A stretch of 64,000 nucleotides of DNA from contig NZ_QGGH01000003.1 of NCBI RefSeq assembly GCF_003148495.1, forward strand, positions 620,001-684,000, in the 5' to 3' direction. Each line of letters starts with the position of its first letter. The stretch's first letter is position 1. This stretch comes from Mesorhizobium loti (GTDB taxonomy: Bacteria > Pseudomonadota > Alphaproteobacteria > Rhizobiales > Rhizobiaceae). The notes under the pieces were generated by a model, which was not told the DNA's origin, searched no databases, and saw only the letters and a program-made list of their open reading frames with translations. Shown here one piece after another: positions 1-12,923 of the stretch. The position numbers and the translations under genes were made by a program.

Positions 1-2219
<2,219 letters not shown>

Positions 2220-2287
2220 GGGGCTCTCGTCGCACCTGTTGGCGAGAAACTATGCGGAGATTCGCGACGCGTCCCGTGCGCAGCACC

Positions 2288-2305
2288 ATGGTGCGATCGC
2301 ACCAT
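2288..2305. promoter_or_regulatory. Perfect 18-bp palindrome, candidate operator
   Basis: ATGGTGCGA is followed immediately by its exact reverse complement TCGCACCAT. A second palindrome, GCACCATGGTGC (2283-2294), overlaps it, so the heptamer GCACCAT occurs three times in alternating orientation. An AT-rich stretch follows. It sits about 70 bp after the hybrid kinase stop in a 513-bp non-coding region that otherwise holds only the Pho boxes. The binding protein is unknown. Confidence 0.4.
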
Positions 2306-2626
2306 ATCAAAACTGTGCCTAATCGAGACAATAACCATATTCGAATTCCGCTCTTCCCAGTTACGGGCGGGAGCAGCGACCGCCGGCATGAGACAGCGTC
2401 AACCTACCCCAACGGACCTGTTTTCGGCGATGGCCCGGCCACGACACCGTCTGGCCGAGAGCAACGCGCTCCCGTCCGGATTTTCTTTGCCGAGGCGGCA
2501 GTCCCGAAACTGCGGGCCGGTCTCGGCCTGAAACGGCGCAAGTGCCTGATTCCGGGAGCAAAGCCGGGCTCAATCGGGAGTGCCGGCTGGCCGGCGTTTT
2601 CCTCACCCCAATGACGCGTTACCGGG

Positions 2627-2655
2627 GTGACATCAAACTGTCATGCGACTGTAAT
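2627..2655 (+). promoter_or_regulatory. Pho box array upstream of pstS
   Basis: Three heptamers sit at exact 11-bp intervals: GTGACAT (2627), CTGTCAT (2638) and CTGTAAT (2649). The last two with their 4-bp spacer match the PhoB half-site pattern CTGTCAT-N4-CTGTCAT closely; the first is a weaker match. The array is 78 bp before the pstS ATG, as expected for activation of pstSCAB-phoU-phoB by PhoB at low phosphate. Confidence 0.85.
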
Positions 2656-2732
2656 AATCGAAGGCTATTGGCCTCAGCGGGCGCCGAGAGGAATGGCGCC
2701 GAGAGACCATCTTCCGAACAGGAGCAGGCCAC

Positions 2733-3788
2733 ATGAGACATTTCATCCGCTCGGCGGCCGTTGCGATCGCAATGGCTACGGCGTCTACTTTCACCCTTTC
2801 CGCGGCAATGGCAGCTGATCTTTCCGGCGCCGGCTCGACCTTCATTTATCCGGTGTTCGCCAAGTGGGCCGACACCTACAAGAAAGACACCGGCATCGGC
2901 CTCAACTACCAGTCGATCGGTTCAGGCGGCGGCATCAAGCAGGTCATCGCCAAGACCGTGACCTTCGGCGCCACCGACAAGCCGATGTCCGACGCCGACC
3001 TGGAAAAGAACGGCCTCGTGCAGTTTCCAATGGTGATGGGCGGCATCGTGCCGATCGTCAACCTGACCGGCGTCAAGCCGGGCGAACTCGTCCTTGACGG
3101 CAAGACGATCGCTCAGATCTACCTCGGCGCCATCACCACCTGGGACGACGCCGCGATCAAGGCACTGAACCCGACCCTGACCCTGCCATCGACGGCGATC
3201 GCCGTTGTCCATCGCTCGGACGGCTCGGGCACGACCTTCAACTTCACCAACTACCTGGTCAAGCTGTCGCCCGACTGGAAGGACAAGATCGGTTCGGACA
3301 CGGCGGTCGAATGGCCGACCGGCGTCGGCGCCAAGGGCAGTGAAGGCGTTGCCAACACCGTCAAGCAGACCGACGGCGGCATCGGCTACGTCGAGTATGC
3401 CTATGCCAAGCAAAACAACCTGTCCTACTCCAAGTTGGTGAATGCCGCCGGCAAGGTCGTCGAGCCGTCGCTCGAATCCTTCGGCGCGGCTGCTTCGAAT
3501 GCCGACTTCAAGGGCGCGAAAAACTTCAACGTCATCATCACCAACGAGCCCGGCGACACCACCTGGCCGATCGCTGCCTCGACCTGGGTGCTGATCCACA
3601 AGGTTCCGGACGATGCTGCCGCAACCGGTGAAGCGCTGAAATTCTTTGCCTGGGCCTACAAGGACGGCAAGGAAACCGCCAAGGCGCTCGACTATGTCTC
3701 GATCCCCGATAGCGTCGTCGACCTGATCAAGACCTCCTGGAAGGCTGACATCCAAGCCGACGGCAAGCCCGTCTACGCTGGCGAATAA
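2733..3788 (+). CDS. pstS: Phosphate ABC transporter, periplasmic phosphate-binding protein
   Basis: PstS captures inorganic phosphate in the periplasm and delivers it to PstCA. The 351-residue protein starts with a clear signal peptide, with cleavage likely after the Ala-Met-Ala near residue 28, followed by the typical [14 protein letters not shown] start of mature PstS. The [13 protein letters not shown] block near residue 165 is the phosphate-binding loop of the family. Length is normal. GGAG lies about 9 nt before the ATG. It is the first gene of the pst-pho operon, behind three phased Pho boxes, and is separated from pstC by a strong hairpin that probably keeps PstS levels above those of the membrane parts. 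Confidence 0.95.
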   Translation: MRHFIRSAAVAIAMATASTFTLSAAMAADLSGAGSTFIYPVFAKWADTYKKDTGIGLNYQSIGSGGGIKQVIAKTVTFGATDKPMSDADLEKNGLVQFPMVMGGIVPIVNLTGVKPGELVLDGKTIAQIYLGAITTWDDAAIKALNPTLTLPSTAIAVVHRSDGSGTTFNFTNYLVKLSPDWKDKIGSDTAVEWPTGVGAKGSEGVANTVKQTDGGIGYVEYAYAKQNNLSYSKLVNAAGKVVEPSLESFGAAASNADFKGAKNFNVIITNEPGDTTWPIAASTWVLIHKVPDDAAATGEALKFFAWAYKDGKETAKALDYVSIPDSVVDLIKTSWKADIQADGKPVYAGE

Positions 3789-3797
3789 CATCCTCCA

Positions 3798-3824
3798 AAG
3801 GAGCGCCGCGCCGCGGCGCTCCTT
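3798..3824 (+). terminator. pstS-pstC intercistronic hairpin (attenuator or stabiliser)
   Basis: The arms AAGGAGCGCCGCG and CGCGGCGCTCCTT are perfect complements around a single C. Only a short T-poor tail follows, so it is more likely a partial terminator or a 3'-end protector of pstS mRNA than a full stop. This arrangement is common where a binding protein must outnumber its permease. Confidence 0.6.
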
Positions 3825-3857
3825 ATTCGTCCCTCAACACAAAGAGCCGAGCTTCAC

Positions 3858-4841
3858 ATGAGCGCTGTCCAGGAAGCCTTGCCAGCCATTCGAGGTTCGC
3901 GCGACGCGATTGTCAGACGGTTCGCGCTGACGGACTCGATTTTCCACGGGATGACCCGGGCCGCTGCCATATTGGTGCTGGTCCTGCTCGGCGGCGTTGC
4001 GATCTCGCTGTTTGCCGGGTCCTGGCAAGCCCTGTCGACCTTCGGCTTCTCCTTCCTGACCAGCGAAAGCTGGAACCCGGTGACGGAGAAATTCGGTGCG
4101 CTGGCGCCGATCTACGGCACCATCATCACGTCCGCCATCGCCATCCTGATTGCCGTGCCGCTCGGCATCGGCATCGCCATCTTTCTCACCGAGCTTTGCC
4201 CGCGCCCGCTGCGGCGGCCGATCGGCATGGCGGTCGAGCTGCTCGCCGGCATCCCCTCGATCATCTACGGCATCTGGGGCCTGTTCGTGCTGGCGCCGTT
4301 CCTGCAGACGACCGTGCAGCCCTTCATCATCGGCGTGTTCCACGGCATTCCCGGCCTTAACAGCCTGTTTGCCGGTCCGCCCTACGGTATCGGCCTGCTG
4401 ACCTCGTCGCTGATCCTGGCCATCATGGTGCTGCCCTTCATCACCTCGATCACCAAGGACGTCTTCGACACAGTGCCGCCGGTGCTGAAGGAGTCGGCCT
4501 ACGGTATCGGCTGCACGACCTGGGAAGTGACCCGCCGCGTGGTTATCCCCTACACCAGGATCGGCATCATGGGCGGCGTCATGCTCGGCCTTGGCCGCGC
4601 GCTCGGCGAAACCATGGCGGTGACCTTCGTCATCGGCAACGCGCACCGCATCTCGACGTCGCTGTTCGCGCCGGCGACGACGATCTCGGCGACCATCGCC
4701 AATGAATTCACCGAAGCCGTCGGCGATCTCTACACTTCTTCGCTGGTGGCGCTCGGCCTGATCCTGTTCGTCATCACCTTCCTGATCCTTGCCATCGCCC
4801 GCTACATGCTGATGCGCATCGACGCCCGCACCGGAGCCTGA
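3858..4841 (+). CDS. pstC: Phosphate ABC transporter permease PstC
   Basis: Inner-membrane permease that pairs with PstA to carry phosphate. The 327-residue protein has a cytoplasmic N-terminus, a first membrane segment near residues 33-55, and a binding-protein-dependent permease domain from about 75 to 315. The cytoplasmic coupling loop is seen as the EAA-like stretch around KESAYGIGCTTWEVTRRVVIPYTRIGI. The block AVPLGIGIAIFLTELCP is typical of the family. The start was chosen at the ATG 69 bp after pstS. pstA follows after 3 bp, so the two are translationally linked. Confidence 0.94.
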   Translation: MSAVQEALPAIRGSRDAIVRRFALTDSIFHGMTRAAAILVLVLLGGVAISLFAGSWQALSTFGFSFLTSESWNPVTEKFGALAPIYGTIITSAIAILIAVPLGIGIAIFLTELCPRPLRRPIGMAVELLAGIPSIIYGIWGLFVLAPFLQTTVQPFIIGVFHGIPGLNSLFAGPPYGIGLLTSSLILAIMVLPFITSITKDVFDTVPPVLKESAYGIGCTTWEVTRRVVIPYTRIGIMGGVMLGLGRALGETMAVTFVIGNAHRISTSLFAPATTISATIANEFTEAVGDLYTSSLVALGLILFVITFLILAIARYMLMRIDARTGA

Positions 4842-4844
4842 CCG

Positions 4845-5696
4845 ATGTCGACAGCCACATCGCTTCACCAGAGCCGCAAGAGGAAGAATGCCGTGATGAT
4901 GACGCTGTGCGTCACCGCGGCGGGCATCGGCCTAGCCTGGCTGGCGCTCATCCTCGGCGCGCTGGTCTACAAGGGCGGCGCCGGCTTGTCCTTTGACGTC
5001 TTCACGCAGATGACGCCGCCGCCCGGCGACGCCGGCGGCCTGCTCAACGCCATCTATGGCAGCGTGGTGATGACCGTCATCGCCGTCATCGTCGGCACAC
5101 CGATCGGCGTGCTGGCCGGAACCTACATGGCCGAGTACGGTCGCTTTTCCAAGCTGACCACCGTGGTGCGGTTCATCAACGACATCCTGTTATCGGCGCC
5201 GTCGATCATCATCGGCCTGTTCGTCTACGAACTGATGGTGCGGCCGATGGGGCATTTCTCGGCGATCGCCGGTGCTGTCGCGCTCGCCATCCTCGTCATC
5301 CCGGTTGTCGTGCGCACCACCGAAGACATGCTCAATTTGGTGCCGAACGCCTTGCGCGAAGCCGGCACCGCGATCGGCGCGCCGCGCTGGGTGGTCATCA
5401 AGTCGGTCGCCTACCGCGCCGCGCTTTCCGGCATCGTCACCGGCATATTGCTGTCGATCGCCCGTATCTCCGGCGAGACGGCGCCACTGCTCTTCACGGC
5501 GCTCAACAACCAGTTCTGGTCGAGCAATCTCAACGCGCCGATGGCCAGCCTGCCTGTCACCATCTTCCAGTTCGCTCTCAGCCCTTACGAGGAATGGCAG
5601 CAACTGGCCTGGACCGGTGCACTCATCATCACATTGACGGTTCTCGCGCTCAGCATCGTTGCTCGCAGCCTGACCGGACGCAGAGAGGACAAATGA
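4845..5696 (+). CDS. pstA: Phosphate ABC transporter permease PstA
   Basis: Second inner-membrane subunit of the phosphate channel. The 283-residue protein has an N-terminal membrane segment (about 17-42) and a permease domain from about 65 to 275. The EAA-type loop is visible in [21 protein letters not shown], and the segment [16 protein letters not shown] is highly characteristic of PstA. It starts 3 bp after pstC, and its TGA overlaps the pstB ATG (ATGA), indicating coupled translation. Confidence 0.94.
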   Translation: MSTATSLHQSRKRKNAVMMTLCVTAAGIGLAWLALILGALVYKGGAGLSFDVFTQMTPPPGDAGGLLNAIYGSVVMTVIAVIVGTPIGVLAGTYMAEYGRFSKLTTVVRFINDILLSAPSIIIGLFVYELMVRPMGHFSAIAGAVALAILVIPVVVRTTEDMLNLVPNALREAGTAIGAPRWVVIKSVAYRAALSGIVTGILLSIARISGETAPLLFTALNNQFWSSNLNAPMASLPVTIFQFALSPYEEWQQLAWTGALIITLTVLALSIVARSLTGRREDK

Positions 5697-6496
5697 GCCA
5701 GATGTTGTCTCCAGACATGACGATCGCCGCCGAGGCCACCGCCAAGGCCAAGATCGAGGTCAAGAACCTCAACTTCTACTACGGCCAGAGCAAGGCGCTG
5801 AAGGACATCACGCTGTCCTTGCCCGAGCGCAGCGTCACCGCCTTCATCGGGCCTTCGGGCTGCGGGAAGTCGACGCTGCTGCGCGTCTTCAACCGCATCT
5901 ACGAACTCTATCCCAAGCAGACCGCCGAAGGTCAGGTGCTGCTCGACGGCCAGAACGTTCTCGACCGCTCGCAGGATCTCAACCTGCTGCGGACCAAGAT
6001 CGGCATGGTGTTCCAGAAGCCGACGCCATTTCCGATGTCGATCTACGAAAACATCGCTTTCGGCGTCAGGCTCTATGAGAAGCTCAGCAAGTCCGAGATG
6101 GACGGCCGCGTCGAGCAGGCGCTGAAGCGCGCAGCACTCTGGAACGAGGTCAAGGACAAGCTCAACGCCAGCGGCCTCAGCCTCTCCGGTGGTCAGCAGC
6201 AGCGGCTCTGCATCGCCCGCACCGTGGCGGTGAAGCCGGAAGTCATCCTGCTCGATGAGCCGGCCTCGGCGCTTGACCCGCTGTCGACCGCCAAGATCGA
6301 GGAGCTGATCGACGAGTTGCAAGCCGACTACACGATCGTCATCGTCACCCACAACATGCAGCAGGCGGCGCGCGTGTCGAAGCAGACGGCCTTCATGTAT
6401 CTGGGCGAACTGGTCGAGTTCGACCGCACCGAGAAGATCTTCACGTCGCCCCGCGAGAAGCGCACGCAGGACTACATCACCGGCCGCTTCGGCTGA
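5693..6496 (+). CDS. pstB: Phosphate ABC transporter ATP-binding protein PstB
   Basis: Cytoplasmic ATPase that powers PstCA. The open frame extends upstream into pstA, but the ATG at 5693 overlaps the pstA stop codon and has a GAGAGGA site before it, giving 267 residues, the family norm. Walker A is GPSGCGKST (about 53-61), the ABC signature [10 protein letters not shown], Walker [13 protein letters not shown] and the switch His is in VTHNMQQA. The Q-loop lies in [12 protein letters not shown], typical of PstB. phoU follows after 25 bp. Confidence 0.95.
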   Translation: MSQMLSPDMTIAAEATAKAKIEVKNLNFYYGQSKALKDITLSLPERSVTAFIGPSGCGKSTLLRVFNRIYELYPKQTAEGQVLLDGQNVLDRSQDLNLLRTKIGMVFQKPTPFPMSIYENIAFGVRLYEKLSKSEMDGRVEQALKRAALWNEVKDKLNASGLSLSGGQQQRLCIARTVAVKPEVILLDEPASALDPLSTAKIEELIDELQADYTIVIVTHNMQQAARVSKQTAFMYLGELVEFDRTEKIFTSPREKRTQDYITGRFG

Positions 6497-6521
6497 GTTC
6501 AGGCATACGAGGGACAAGATC

Positions 6522-7229
6522 ATGGGCGAACACACAGTCGCTTCTTTCGACGAGGATCTCGGACAAATCAGCAGGCTCATCAGCGATATGGGCGATCTCG
6601 CCGGCTCGATGGTCGGTGGTGCCACCAAGGCGCTTTTGAATTCCGATAACGCCCTCGCACAGCGCGTCGTCTCCGACGATGCGATCATGGACGCGCGCCA
6701 GCGCGAGCTCGACGACCGCGCCATCACGTTGATCGCCAAGCGGCAGCCGATGGCCGACGATCTACGCCATGTCGTCGGTTCGATCCGCATGGCCGGCGAT
6801 CTCGAACGCATCGGCGACCTTGCCAAGAACATCGCCAAGCGCGTCGGCACCGTCGGCCTCAGCGTCACACCGCGTGACCTGTCGCATTCCATCGACGCAA
6901 TGGCTCAGCTGGTGCTGATCCAGGTGCAGGGCGTGATCGAGGAGTATGCGGCGCGCGACGCCGCGGCCCTGGCGAAACTGCGCGCCGCCGACGAGCGCAT
7001 CGACGTCAAATACACCTCGGTGTTCCGCGAACTGCTGACCTACATGATGGAAGACCCGCGCAACATCACTGCCTGCACGCATCTGTTGTTCTGCGCCAAG
7101 AACCTCGAGCGCATCGGCGACCATGTGACCAACATCGCTGAAAATGCCTATTATGTTTTGACCGGCACGCAGTTGCCCGCCAATCGCCCGAAGCAGGACG
7201 AGACGGCAATGTCCGCGCCGGCGGCATGA
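6522..7229 (+). CDS. phoU: Phosphate signalling regulator PhoU
   Basis: PhoU links PstSCAB transport state to the PhoR/PhoB two-component system and dampens Pho signalling when phosphate is sufficient. The 235-residue protein has the two expected helical PhoU repeats. The first contains the LRHVVGSIRMAGDLERIGDLAKNIAKR motif region and the second the related CAKNLERIGDHVTNIAE motif; these acidic motifs bind metal. Length is standard. It lies between pstB and phoB in the same operon with short gaps. Confidence 0.94.
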   Translation: MGEHTVASFDEDLGQISRLISDMGDLAGSMVGGATKALLNSDNALAQRVVSDDAIMDARQRELDDRAITLIAKRQPMADDLRHVVGSIRMAGDLERIGDLAKNIAKRVGTVGLSVTPRDLSHSIDAMAQLVLIQVQGVIEEYAARDAAALAKLRAADERIDVKYTSVFRELLTYMMEDPRNITACTHLLFCAKNLERIGDHVTNIAENAYYVLTGTQLPANRPKQDETAMSAPAA

Positions 7230-7248
7230 CGACAGGGGTGACCAGTCG

Positions 7249-7938
7249 ATGATCGCGCCACGCATCATGGTGGTGGAGGATGAGGAGCCGCTAGGCGTGC
7301 TGCTCCGCTACAATCTGGAATCCGAGGGTTACCAAGTCGAGGTGGTGACGCGCGGCGACGAGGCCGAGATCCGGCTGCAGGAGAACGTTCCCGACCTTCT
7401 GGTGCTCGACTGGATGGTGCCTGCGGTTTCGGGTATCGAACTCTGTCGTCGGCTAAGAATGCGTCCCGAGACCGAGCGGCTGCCAATCATCATGCTGACC
7501 GCGCGCGGCGAGGAAAGCGACCGCGTGCGTGGCCTGTCGACCGGCGCCGACGACTATCTGGTCAAGCCGTTCTCGACGCCGGAATTCATGGCCAGGGTCA
7601 AGGCGCTGCTGCGCCGTGCCAAGCCGGAAGTGCTGTCCAGCGTGCTCAAGGTCGGCGACATCGTGCTCGATCGTGAGTCGCACCGGGTCTATCGTAAGAA
7701 GAGCGAGATCCGGCTCGGACCGACAGAATTCCGCCTGCTAGAGTTCATGATGCGTCATCCCGGCCGTGTGTTCTCGCGCAGCCAGCTGCTCGACAATGTC
7801 TGGGGCGAGACAATCTATATCGACGAGCGCACGGTGGACGTTCATGTCGGCCGGCTGCGCAAGGCGGTCAACAACGGCCGCATGCCCGATGTCATCCGCA
7901 CGATCCGAGGCGCGGGCTACGCGATCAGGGAAGACTGA
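7249..7938 (+). CDS. phoB: Phosphate regulon response regulator PhoB
   Basis: OmpR-family transcription factor that binds Pho boxes when phosphorylated. The 229-residue protein has an N-terminal receiver with the acidic pair in VVEDEE, the phospho-acceptor Asp in VLDWMVP and the conserved Lys in YLVKPFS. The C-terminal winged helix (about 135-228) carries TVDVHVGRLRKAV and IRTIRGAGYAI. It ends the operon, so it should be autoregulated from the Pho boxes before pstS. The usual partner kinase PhoR is not in this window; it may lie elsewhere. Confidence 0.95.
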   Translation: MIAPRIMVVEDEEPLGVLLRYNLESEGYQVEVVTRGDEAEIRLQENVPDLLVLDWMVPAVSGIELCRRLRMRPETERLPIIMLTARGEESDRVRGLSTGADDYLVKPFSTPEFMARVKALLRRAKPEVLSSVLKVGDIVLDRESHRVYRKKSEIRLGPTEFRLLEFMMRHPGRVFSRSQLLDNVWGETIYIDERTVDVHVGRLRKAVNNGRMPDVIRTIRGAGYAIRED

Positions 7939-7954
7939 GCTCCCTCGTTTGAAC

Positions 7955-9202
7955 TCACGCCACGTTCTTGCCGACGAGGCCAGCTCTCGCCTGCACGCCC
8001 GGTGCGAAAATCTCCTGGTCGACGAAGGTCAGTGCGCGCATGGCGCAGCCTTCGCGGATCAGCGGCAGTTCGTTCGGCTCGGTGTCGAAGGAAATCGATT
8101 TCGAGTGCTGGCCGCCGGCGGTCTGGGCAATCGCCTCGCGCAATGCCGGCTCGATCAGGTCGAAGGCAGCGGCGCTGACGCCGACCATGGCGACGGGCGC
8201 CGGATCGATCAGTGCGAACAGGCTGCCGAGACCGTAGCCGAGCGCTTCGCCGGCCTTGCGATAGGCCTCGCGCTCGGGGCCATCCCTTTCGCGGGCCGCG
8301 GTCGCCAGCGCGCGCATGTCGGCGTCGCTGACATCGGCGACGGGTTCTGCGTCCTCGCCCAGCTGCCTGGCGTTGCGCCAGATGGCGTAGTTGCCGGCAT
8401 AGGCCTCGACGCAGCCGCGCCGCCCGCAGCGGCAGAGCGCACCTTTCGGCTGATGGATCATGTGGCCGAACTCGCCGCCCGAGGAATGGGTGCCGGTGAA
8501 CAGCTCGCCCTTCAGCACCAGGCCCATGCCGATGCCATGCGACAAAAGGATGGCGATGAAATCGTCGCGGTAGCGATCAGGATCGCGCCAGCGTAGCGCT
8601 ATCGCCATCATGTTGCAGTCATTCTCCATGGTGGCGGGGATGCCGAACTCGTCCTCGAGTATGTCGGCGAAGGCGATGTCGGTGTGCGGCGTGATCGGCG
8701 ACCACAGCATGGCGCGGGAGCGGGTGTCGGTGATGCCCTGGATTGCCAGCGCGATGCGGGCGATGCTGCGGACGTCGAGATCAGGGTCCTCGAGACGGCG
8801 CCGCACGATTGCCGTGCATTCGCCGATCAGCGCGTCCCGCGACATGGTCAGCGTGTCCAGCCGGCGCTGTTCCTCTGATATCACCTGGCCGGCATAGTCG
8901 ATGACGGCGACGGAGAGAAAATTCAGCGACAGCACCACGGTCATCACCGCCGCCGCTTCCGGATTGAGGCTGAGGCCAACCTGCGGCCGGCCGCGTTTGA
9001 GCGAGCCGGCCTCGCTTGGTTTGCTTTCGGTCAGGATGCCTTCGCCGATCAGGTCGGAAGAGATAGCCGATATGGTTGAGTGGCTAAGGCCGGTTGTCGC
9101 TGCGATCTCGGTGCGGGACGGCTGTCCGGCGCGGCGCACGGCCGCAATCACCATCGCCCGGTTGCGCCGGCGCAAATCGTCGTGGCGGATTCCGACCGAC
9201 AT
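7955..9202 (-). CDS. ROK-family transcriptional repressor of the xylose importer (XylR-like)
   Basis: 415 residues. The N-terminal winged helix-turn-helix covers about residues 10-65 ([25 protein letters not shown]). The C-terminal ROK sugar-kinase-like domain has the zinc cluster [15 protein letters not shown] repressors of this length bind a sugar or sugar phosphate and release DNA. It is transcribed divergently from xylF, and two inverted repeats with the half-site CTCGAAAAAA lie in the 270-bp gap, so control of the xyl genes and of itself is likely. It converges with phoB, 16 bp away. The inducer (xylose or another sugar) is inferred from the neighbours only. Confidence 0.85.
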   Translation of the reverse strand: MSVGIRHDDLRRRNRAMVIAAVRRAGQPSRTEIAATTGLSHSTISAISSDLIGEGILTESKPSEAGSLKRGRPQVGLSLNPEAAAVMTVVLSLNFLSVAVIDYAGQVISEEQRRLDTLTMSRDALIGECTAIVRRRLEDPDLDVRSIARIALAIQGITDTRSRAMLWSPITPHTDIAFADILEDEFGIPATMENDCNMMAIALRWRDPDRYRDDFIAILLSHGIGMGLVLKGELFTGTHSSGGEFGHMIHQPKGALCRCGRRGCVEAYAGNYAIWRNARQLGEDAEPVADVSDADMRALATAARERDGPEREAYRKAGEALGYGLGSLFALIDPAPVAMVGVSAAAFDLIEPALREAIAQTAGGQHSKSISFDTEPNELPLIREGCAMRALTFVDQEIFAPGVQARAGLVGKNVA

Positions 9203-9301
9203 GTTTCTTCAAGTCCTCCCGGTCGCCGCGGTTCTCCGTGCCCCTCGAACGCTGTCGGCAACGCAGTCAAATACTGGCAGAAGCCGCCCACTCTGTCATT
9301 T

Positions 9302-9326
9302 ATTTATTCCGGGGCTCGAAAAAAAT
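9302..9326. promoter_or_regulatory. Distal ROK/XylR operator (imperfect palindrome)
   Basis: Arms ATTTATTCCGGG and CTCGAAAAAAAT around a central G; 9 of 12 positions are complementary. The right arm equals the half-site of the perfect operator further on. It lies 100 bp upstream of the ROK regulator start, so it may serve autoregulation. Its centre (9314) is 84 bp from the centre of the second site, eight helical turns at 10.5 bp per turn. Confidence 0.6.
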
Positions 9327-9385
9327 TCGCGAGCACATCAAAATCCATCAGAATCGATGTTGACAGCGTTCGGGTGTTGGACCAG

Positions 9386-9410
9386 TATTTTTTCGAGGCT
9401 CGAAAAAATA
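9386..9410. promoter_or_regulatory. Proximal ROK/XylR operator (perfect palindrome)
   Basis: The arms TATTTTTTCGAG and CTCGAAAAAATA are exact reverse complements around a central G (9398). The site ends 63 bp before the xylF ATG, where a repressor would overlap the promoter. The A/T-tract plus TCGA core resembles operators of ROK repressors of the XylR/NagC type. Confidence 0.8.
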
Positions 9411-9472
9411 GGGCCTCTGTGCCGGCCTTCGGGTCAGTTTGGTCGCGCCATACGCGGCGCAGGGAGGATATT

Positions 9473-10513
9473 ATGAAAAGATTCACAGCCGCCATCCTGG
9501 CGGGTGTCGCCATGTCGCTGACGCTCGCGTCGGTCGCGCAGGCGAAGGACAAGGTCATCGGCGTTTCGTGGTCCAACTTCCAGGAAGAGCGCTGGAAGAC
9601 CGACGAGGCCGCCATGAAGACGGCGATCGAGGCTGCCGGCGACAAGTACATCTCCGCCGATGCGCAGTCCAATCCCGGCAAGCAGCTTACCGATGTCGAA
9701 AGCCTGATCTCGCAGGGCGCCAATTCGCTGATCATCCTGGCGCAGGATGCCTCGGCCATCGGCCCAGCGGTGCAGAAGGCGCTGGACGAAGGCATTCCGG
9801 TCGTCGGCTATGACCGTCTGATCGAGAACAAGGACGTCTTCTACCTGACCTTCGACAACAAGGAAGTCGGCCGCATGCAGGCCCGCGAAGTGTTCAAGGT
9901 CAAGCCGGAAGGCAACTATGTCTTCATCAAGGGTTCGGGTGCCGATCCGAATGCCGACTTCCTGTTCTCGGGCTCGATGGAAGTGCTCAAGGAAGCCATC
10001 GACAGCGGCAAGATCAAGAATGTCGGCGAGGCCTATACGGACGGCTGGCTGCCCGCCAACGCCCAGAAGAACATGGAACAGTTCCTCACCGCCAACGACA
10101 ACAAGGTCGACGCCGTGGTCGCGGCCAATGACGGCACCGCCGGCGGCGTCGTCGCGGCACTGACGGCGCAGGGCCTTGCCGGCACCGTGCCGGTCTCGGG
10201 TCAGGACGGCGACCACGCCGCGCTGAACCGCATCGCACTCGGCACGCAGACCGTGTCGGTGTGGAAGGACGCGCGCGAACTCGGCAAGAACGCCGCCGAG
10301 ATCGCCTCGCAGCTCGCCGACGGCAAGAAGACGAGCGACATTGCCGGCGCCAAGGACTTCACGACACCGGGCGGCAACACCGTCAAGTCGCTGTTCCTGA
10401 CCCCGGTTGCCATCACCAAGGACAATCTCAACGTCGTCATCGACGCCGGCTGGATCAAGAAGGACGAAGTCTGCGCGGGCGTCGCCGCCGGCACCGTCGC
10501 GGCCTGTAACTGA
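9473..10513 (+). CDS. xylF: D-xylose-type ABC transporter, periplasmic sugar-binding protein
   Basis: 346 residues with a signal peptide ending near SVAQA-KDK (about residue 23), then a periplasmic-binding-protein type I fold. The stretch [22 protein letters not shown], the Asp/Asn-rich [10 protein letters not shown] and the GQDGD block match XylF. The ATG at 9473 has a GGAGG-like site (AGGGAGGA) 6-7 nt upstream; the longer open frame upstream lies in the operator region and is rejected. It is the first gene of xylF-xylH-xylG and is followed by a hairpin. The substrate is probably D-xylose, by family and by the ROK neighbour. Confidence 0.9.
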   Translation: MKRFTAAILAGVAMSLTLASVAQAKDKVIGVSWSNFQEERWKTDEAAMKTAIEAAGDKYISADAQSNPGKQLTDVESLISQGANSLIILAQDASAIGPAVQKALDEGIPVVGYDRLIENKDVFYLTFDNKEVGRMQAREVFKVKPEGNYVFIKGSGADPNADFLFSGSMEVLKEAIDSGKIKNVGEAYTDGWLPANAQKNMEQFLTANDNKVDAVVAANDGTAGGVVAALTAQGLAGTVPVSGQDGDHAALNRIALGTQTVSVWKDARELGKNAAEIASQLADGKKTSDIAGAKDFTTPGGNTVKSLFLTPVAITKDNLNVVIDAGWIKKDEVCAGVAAGTVAACN

Positions 10514-10536
10514 TCTGGATCACGTCGAAATATCTG

Positions 10537-10567
10537 AACGCCGCGGCCCAAAAGCCGCGGCGTTTTC
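10537..10567 (+). terminator. Terminator-like hairpin after xylF
   Basis: Stem AACGCCGCGGC / GCCGCGGCGTT (11 bp) with a CCAAAA loop, followed by TTCTC. It lies between xylF and xylH and would make the binding-protein transcript more abundant than that of the membrane parts. Confidence 0.75.
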
Positions 10568-10607
10568 TCAAAAAATTTGTATTTCCGCATCACGCGGATA
10601 GCTTCGG

Positions 10608-10710
10608 GAGCAATTCCAGGAAAAGTGCGTAGCGGTTTTCCGTCCGGAATTGCGTCAAAACAAAGAGATAGAACGGTTCGGCGTTTCTGGGAATCGGTGA
10701 ACCGTTCTAG
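10608..10710. repeat. Rhizobial dispersed palindromic repeat (GCAATTCC family)
   Basis: Non-coding element with GCAATTCC (10610-10617) pairing to GGAATTGC (10646-10653), and a second inverted repeat AGAACGGTTC (10670-10679) / GAACCGTTCT (10699-10708). A related copy, with the same GAGCAATTCCAGGAAAAGTG block in the other orientation, is at 53966-54040. Elements of this kind are scattered between genes in rhizobial genomes. Confidence 0.65.
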
Positions 10711-10758
10711 GCTGAGTTCCGGCATCCGCGTCAGACGGCCAGCCGGTGGGAGGAAATC

Positions 10759-12111
10759 ATGACCGACACGACGTCCAACCCGCAGGCCGACACCGCGCGT
10801 GCGTCGGAGCTCGGCGTGGTCGCCCGGTTCCTGAAGGCGACCGAGATCGACACCCGCATGCTCGGCATGGTCGGCGCCCTGCTGATCATCTGGATCGGGC
10901 TGCATGTCATTTCCAGCCTGCGCCTCGGCGTCAATCCGCTCGATTTCGACAGCCGCACCTTTCTGACGCCGCGCAATCTGTGGAACCTGTCGGTGCAGAC
11001 ATCGGCGGTCGCCATCATGGCCTGCGGCATGGTGCTGGTCATTGTCATGCGCAACATCGACCTGTCCGTCGGTTCCGCCGAGGGCCTGATCGGCATGGTG
11101 ATGGGATTTGCCCAGGTGCATTTCCTGGTCCGGTTTGTCGGGCTCGAACTCGGCAATCCGTGGATCTGGGTCCTGGCGCTGGTCATCGGCCTGGCGCTCG
11201 GCCTGCTGATCGGGGCCTTTCAAGGCTTCGTCATCGCCTATCTCGAAGTGCCGGCGTTCATCGTCACGCTGGGCGGACTGCTGGTCTGGCGCGGTGCTGC
11301 CTGGTGGGTCACATCAGGCCAGACGGTGGCACCGCTTGACGCCACCTTCCAGCTCATGGGCGGCGGGCCGTCGGGATCGATCGGCGCGACCTGGAGCTGG
11401 GTCGTTGGGATCGTGGCCTGCCTCGCCGTGGTGTTTGCGCTTTTCAACGGGCGGGTGCAGCGCAAGCGTTTCCGGTTTCCGCTGCGTCCGATCTGGGCCG
11501 AGACGCTGCTCGGCGTCGTCACCTGCGCCGTCATCATGGGTGCGGTCTGGCTCGCCAACTCCTATCCGTGGCCGATCGGCATCGTGAACCGGTATGCGGC
11601 CGCCAACAACATTACCGTGCCCGAAGGCGGCCTGTTCATCGCTCACGGCATCGCCATACCGGTGCTGATGGCGATCGCCGTCGGGCTGGTCATGACCTTC
11701 ATCACCAACCGCACGCGTTTCGGCCGCTATGTCTTTGCCATCGGCGGCAATCCCGAGGCTGCCAATCTCGCCGGCATCAACACGCGCTGGATCACCATGA
11801 AGGTGTTCATGATCATGGGCGTGCTGGCGACGATCGCCGCCGCGATCTCCTCGGCCCGGCAGAATTCGGCGACCAACGTGCTTGGAACGCTAGACGAGCT
11901 GCTGGTCATTGCCGCCGCCGTCATTGGCGGCACGTCGCTCGCCGGTGGTTCGGGAACGATCATCGGCGCCATGCTCGGCGCGCTGCTGATGCAGTCGCTG
12001 CAGTCCGGCATGGTGCTGCTCGGCGTCGACTCGCCGCTGCAGAGCATTGTCGTCGGCGCCGTGCTGGTCATCGCCGTCTGGCTCGACACCGTCTATCGCA
12101 AGCGCGTCTAG
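10759..12111 (+). CDS. xylH: Xylose-type ABC transporter permease
   Basis: 450-residue inner-membrane permease with many hydrophobic segments. The IDLSVGS motif near residue 105 and the C-terminal [29 protein letters not shown] block are signatures of the BPD_transp_2 (ribose/xylose/galactose) class. The length, longer than RbsC, and the loop containing the ATWSWVVGI region fit XylH. ATG start with GGAGG upstream. It follows xylF after a terminator-like hairpin and a dispersed repeat, and its stop is 11 bp before the ATPase start. Confidence 0.9.
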   Translation: MTDTTSNPQADTARASELGVVARFLKATEIDTRMLGMVGALLIIWIGLHVISSLRLGVNPLDFDSRTFLTPRNLWNLSVQTSAVAIMACGMVLVIVMRNIDLSVGSAEGLIGMVMGFAQVHFLVRFVGLELGNPWIWVLALVIGLALGLLIGAFQGFVIAYLEVPAFIVTLGGLLVWRGAAWWVTSGQTVAPLDATFQLMGGGPSGSIGATWSWVVGIVACLAVVFALFNGRVQRKRFRFPLRPIWAETLLGVVTCAVIMGAVWLANSYPWPIGIVNRYAAANNITVPEGGLFIAHGIAIPVLMAIAVGLVMTFITNRTRFGRYVFAIGGNPEAANLAGINTRWITMKVFMIMGVLATIAAAISSARQNSATNVLGTLDELLVIAAAVIGGTSLAGGSGTIIGAMLGALLMQSLQSGMVLLGVDSPLQSIVVGAVLVIAVWLDTVYRKRV

Positions 12112-12122
12112 GAGGCATGGCC

Positions 12123-12923
<801 letters not shown>

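Noticed and set aside
2361..2606. 81-codon minus-strand gene before pstS
   Set aside because: No ribosome site and no recognisable protein features; the region is better explained as pstS regulatory DNA.
11568..12122. Upstream extension of the xylG frame into xylH
   Set aside because: The extension is an out-of-frame shadow of xylH; GGAGG and the ATG at 12123 define the start.
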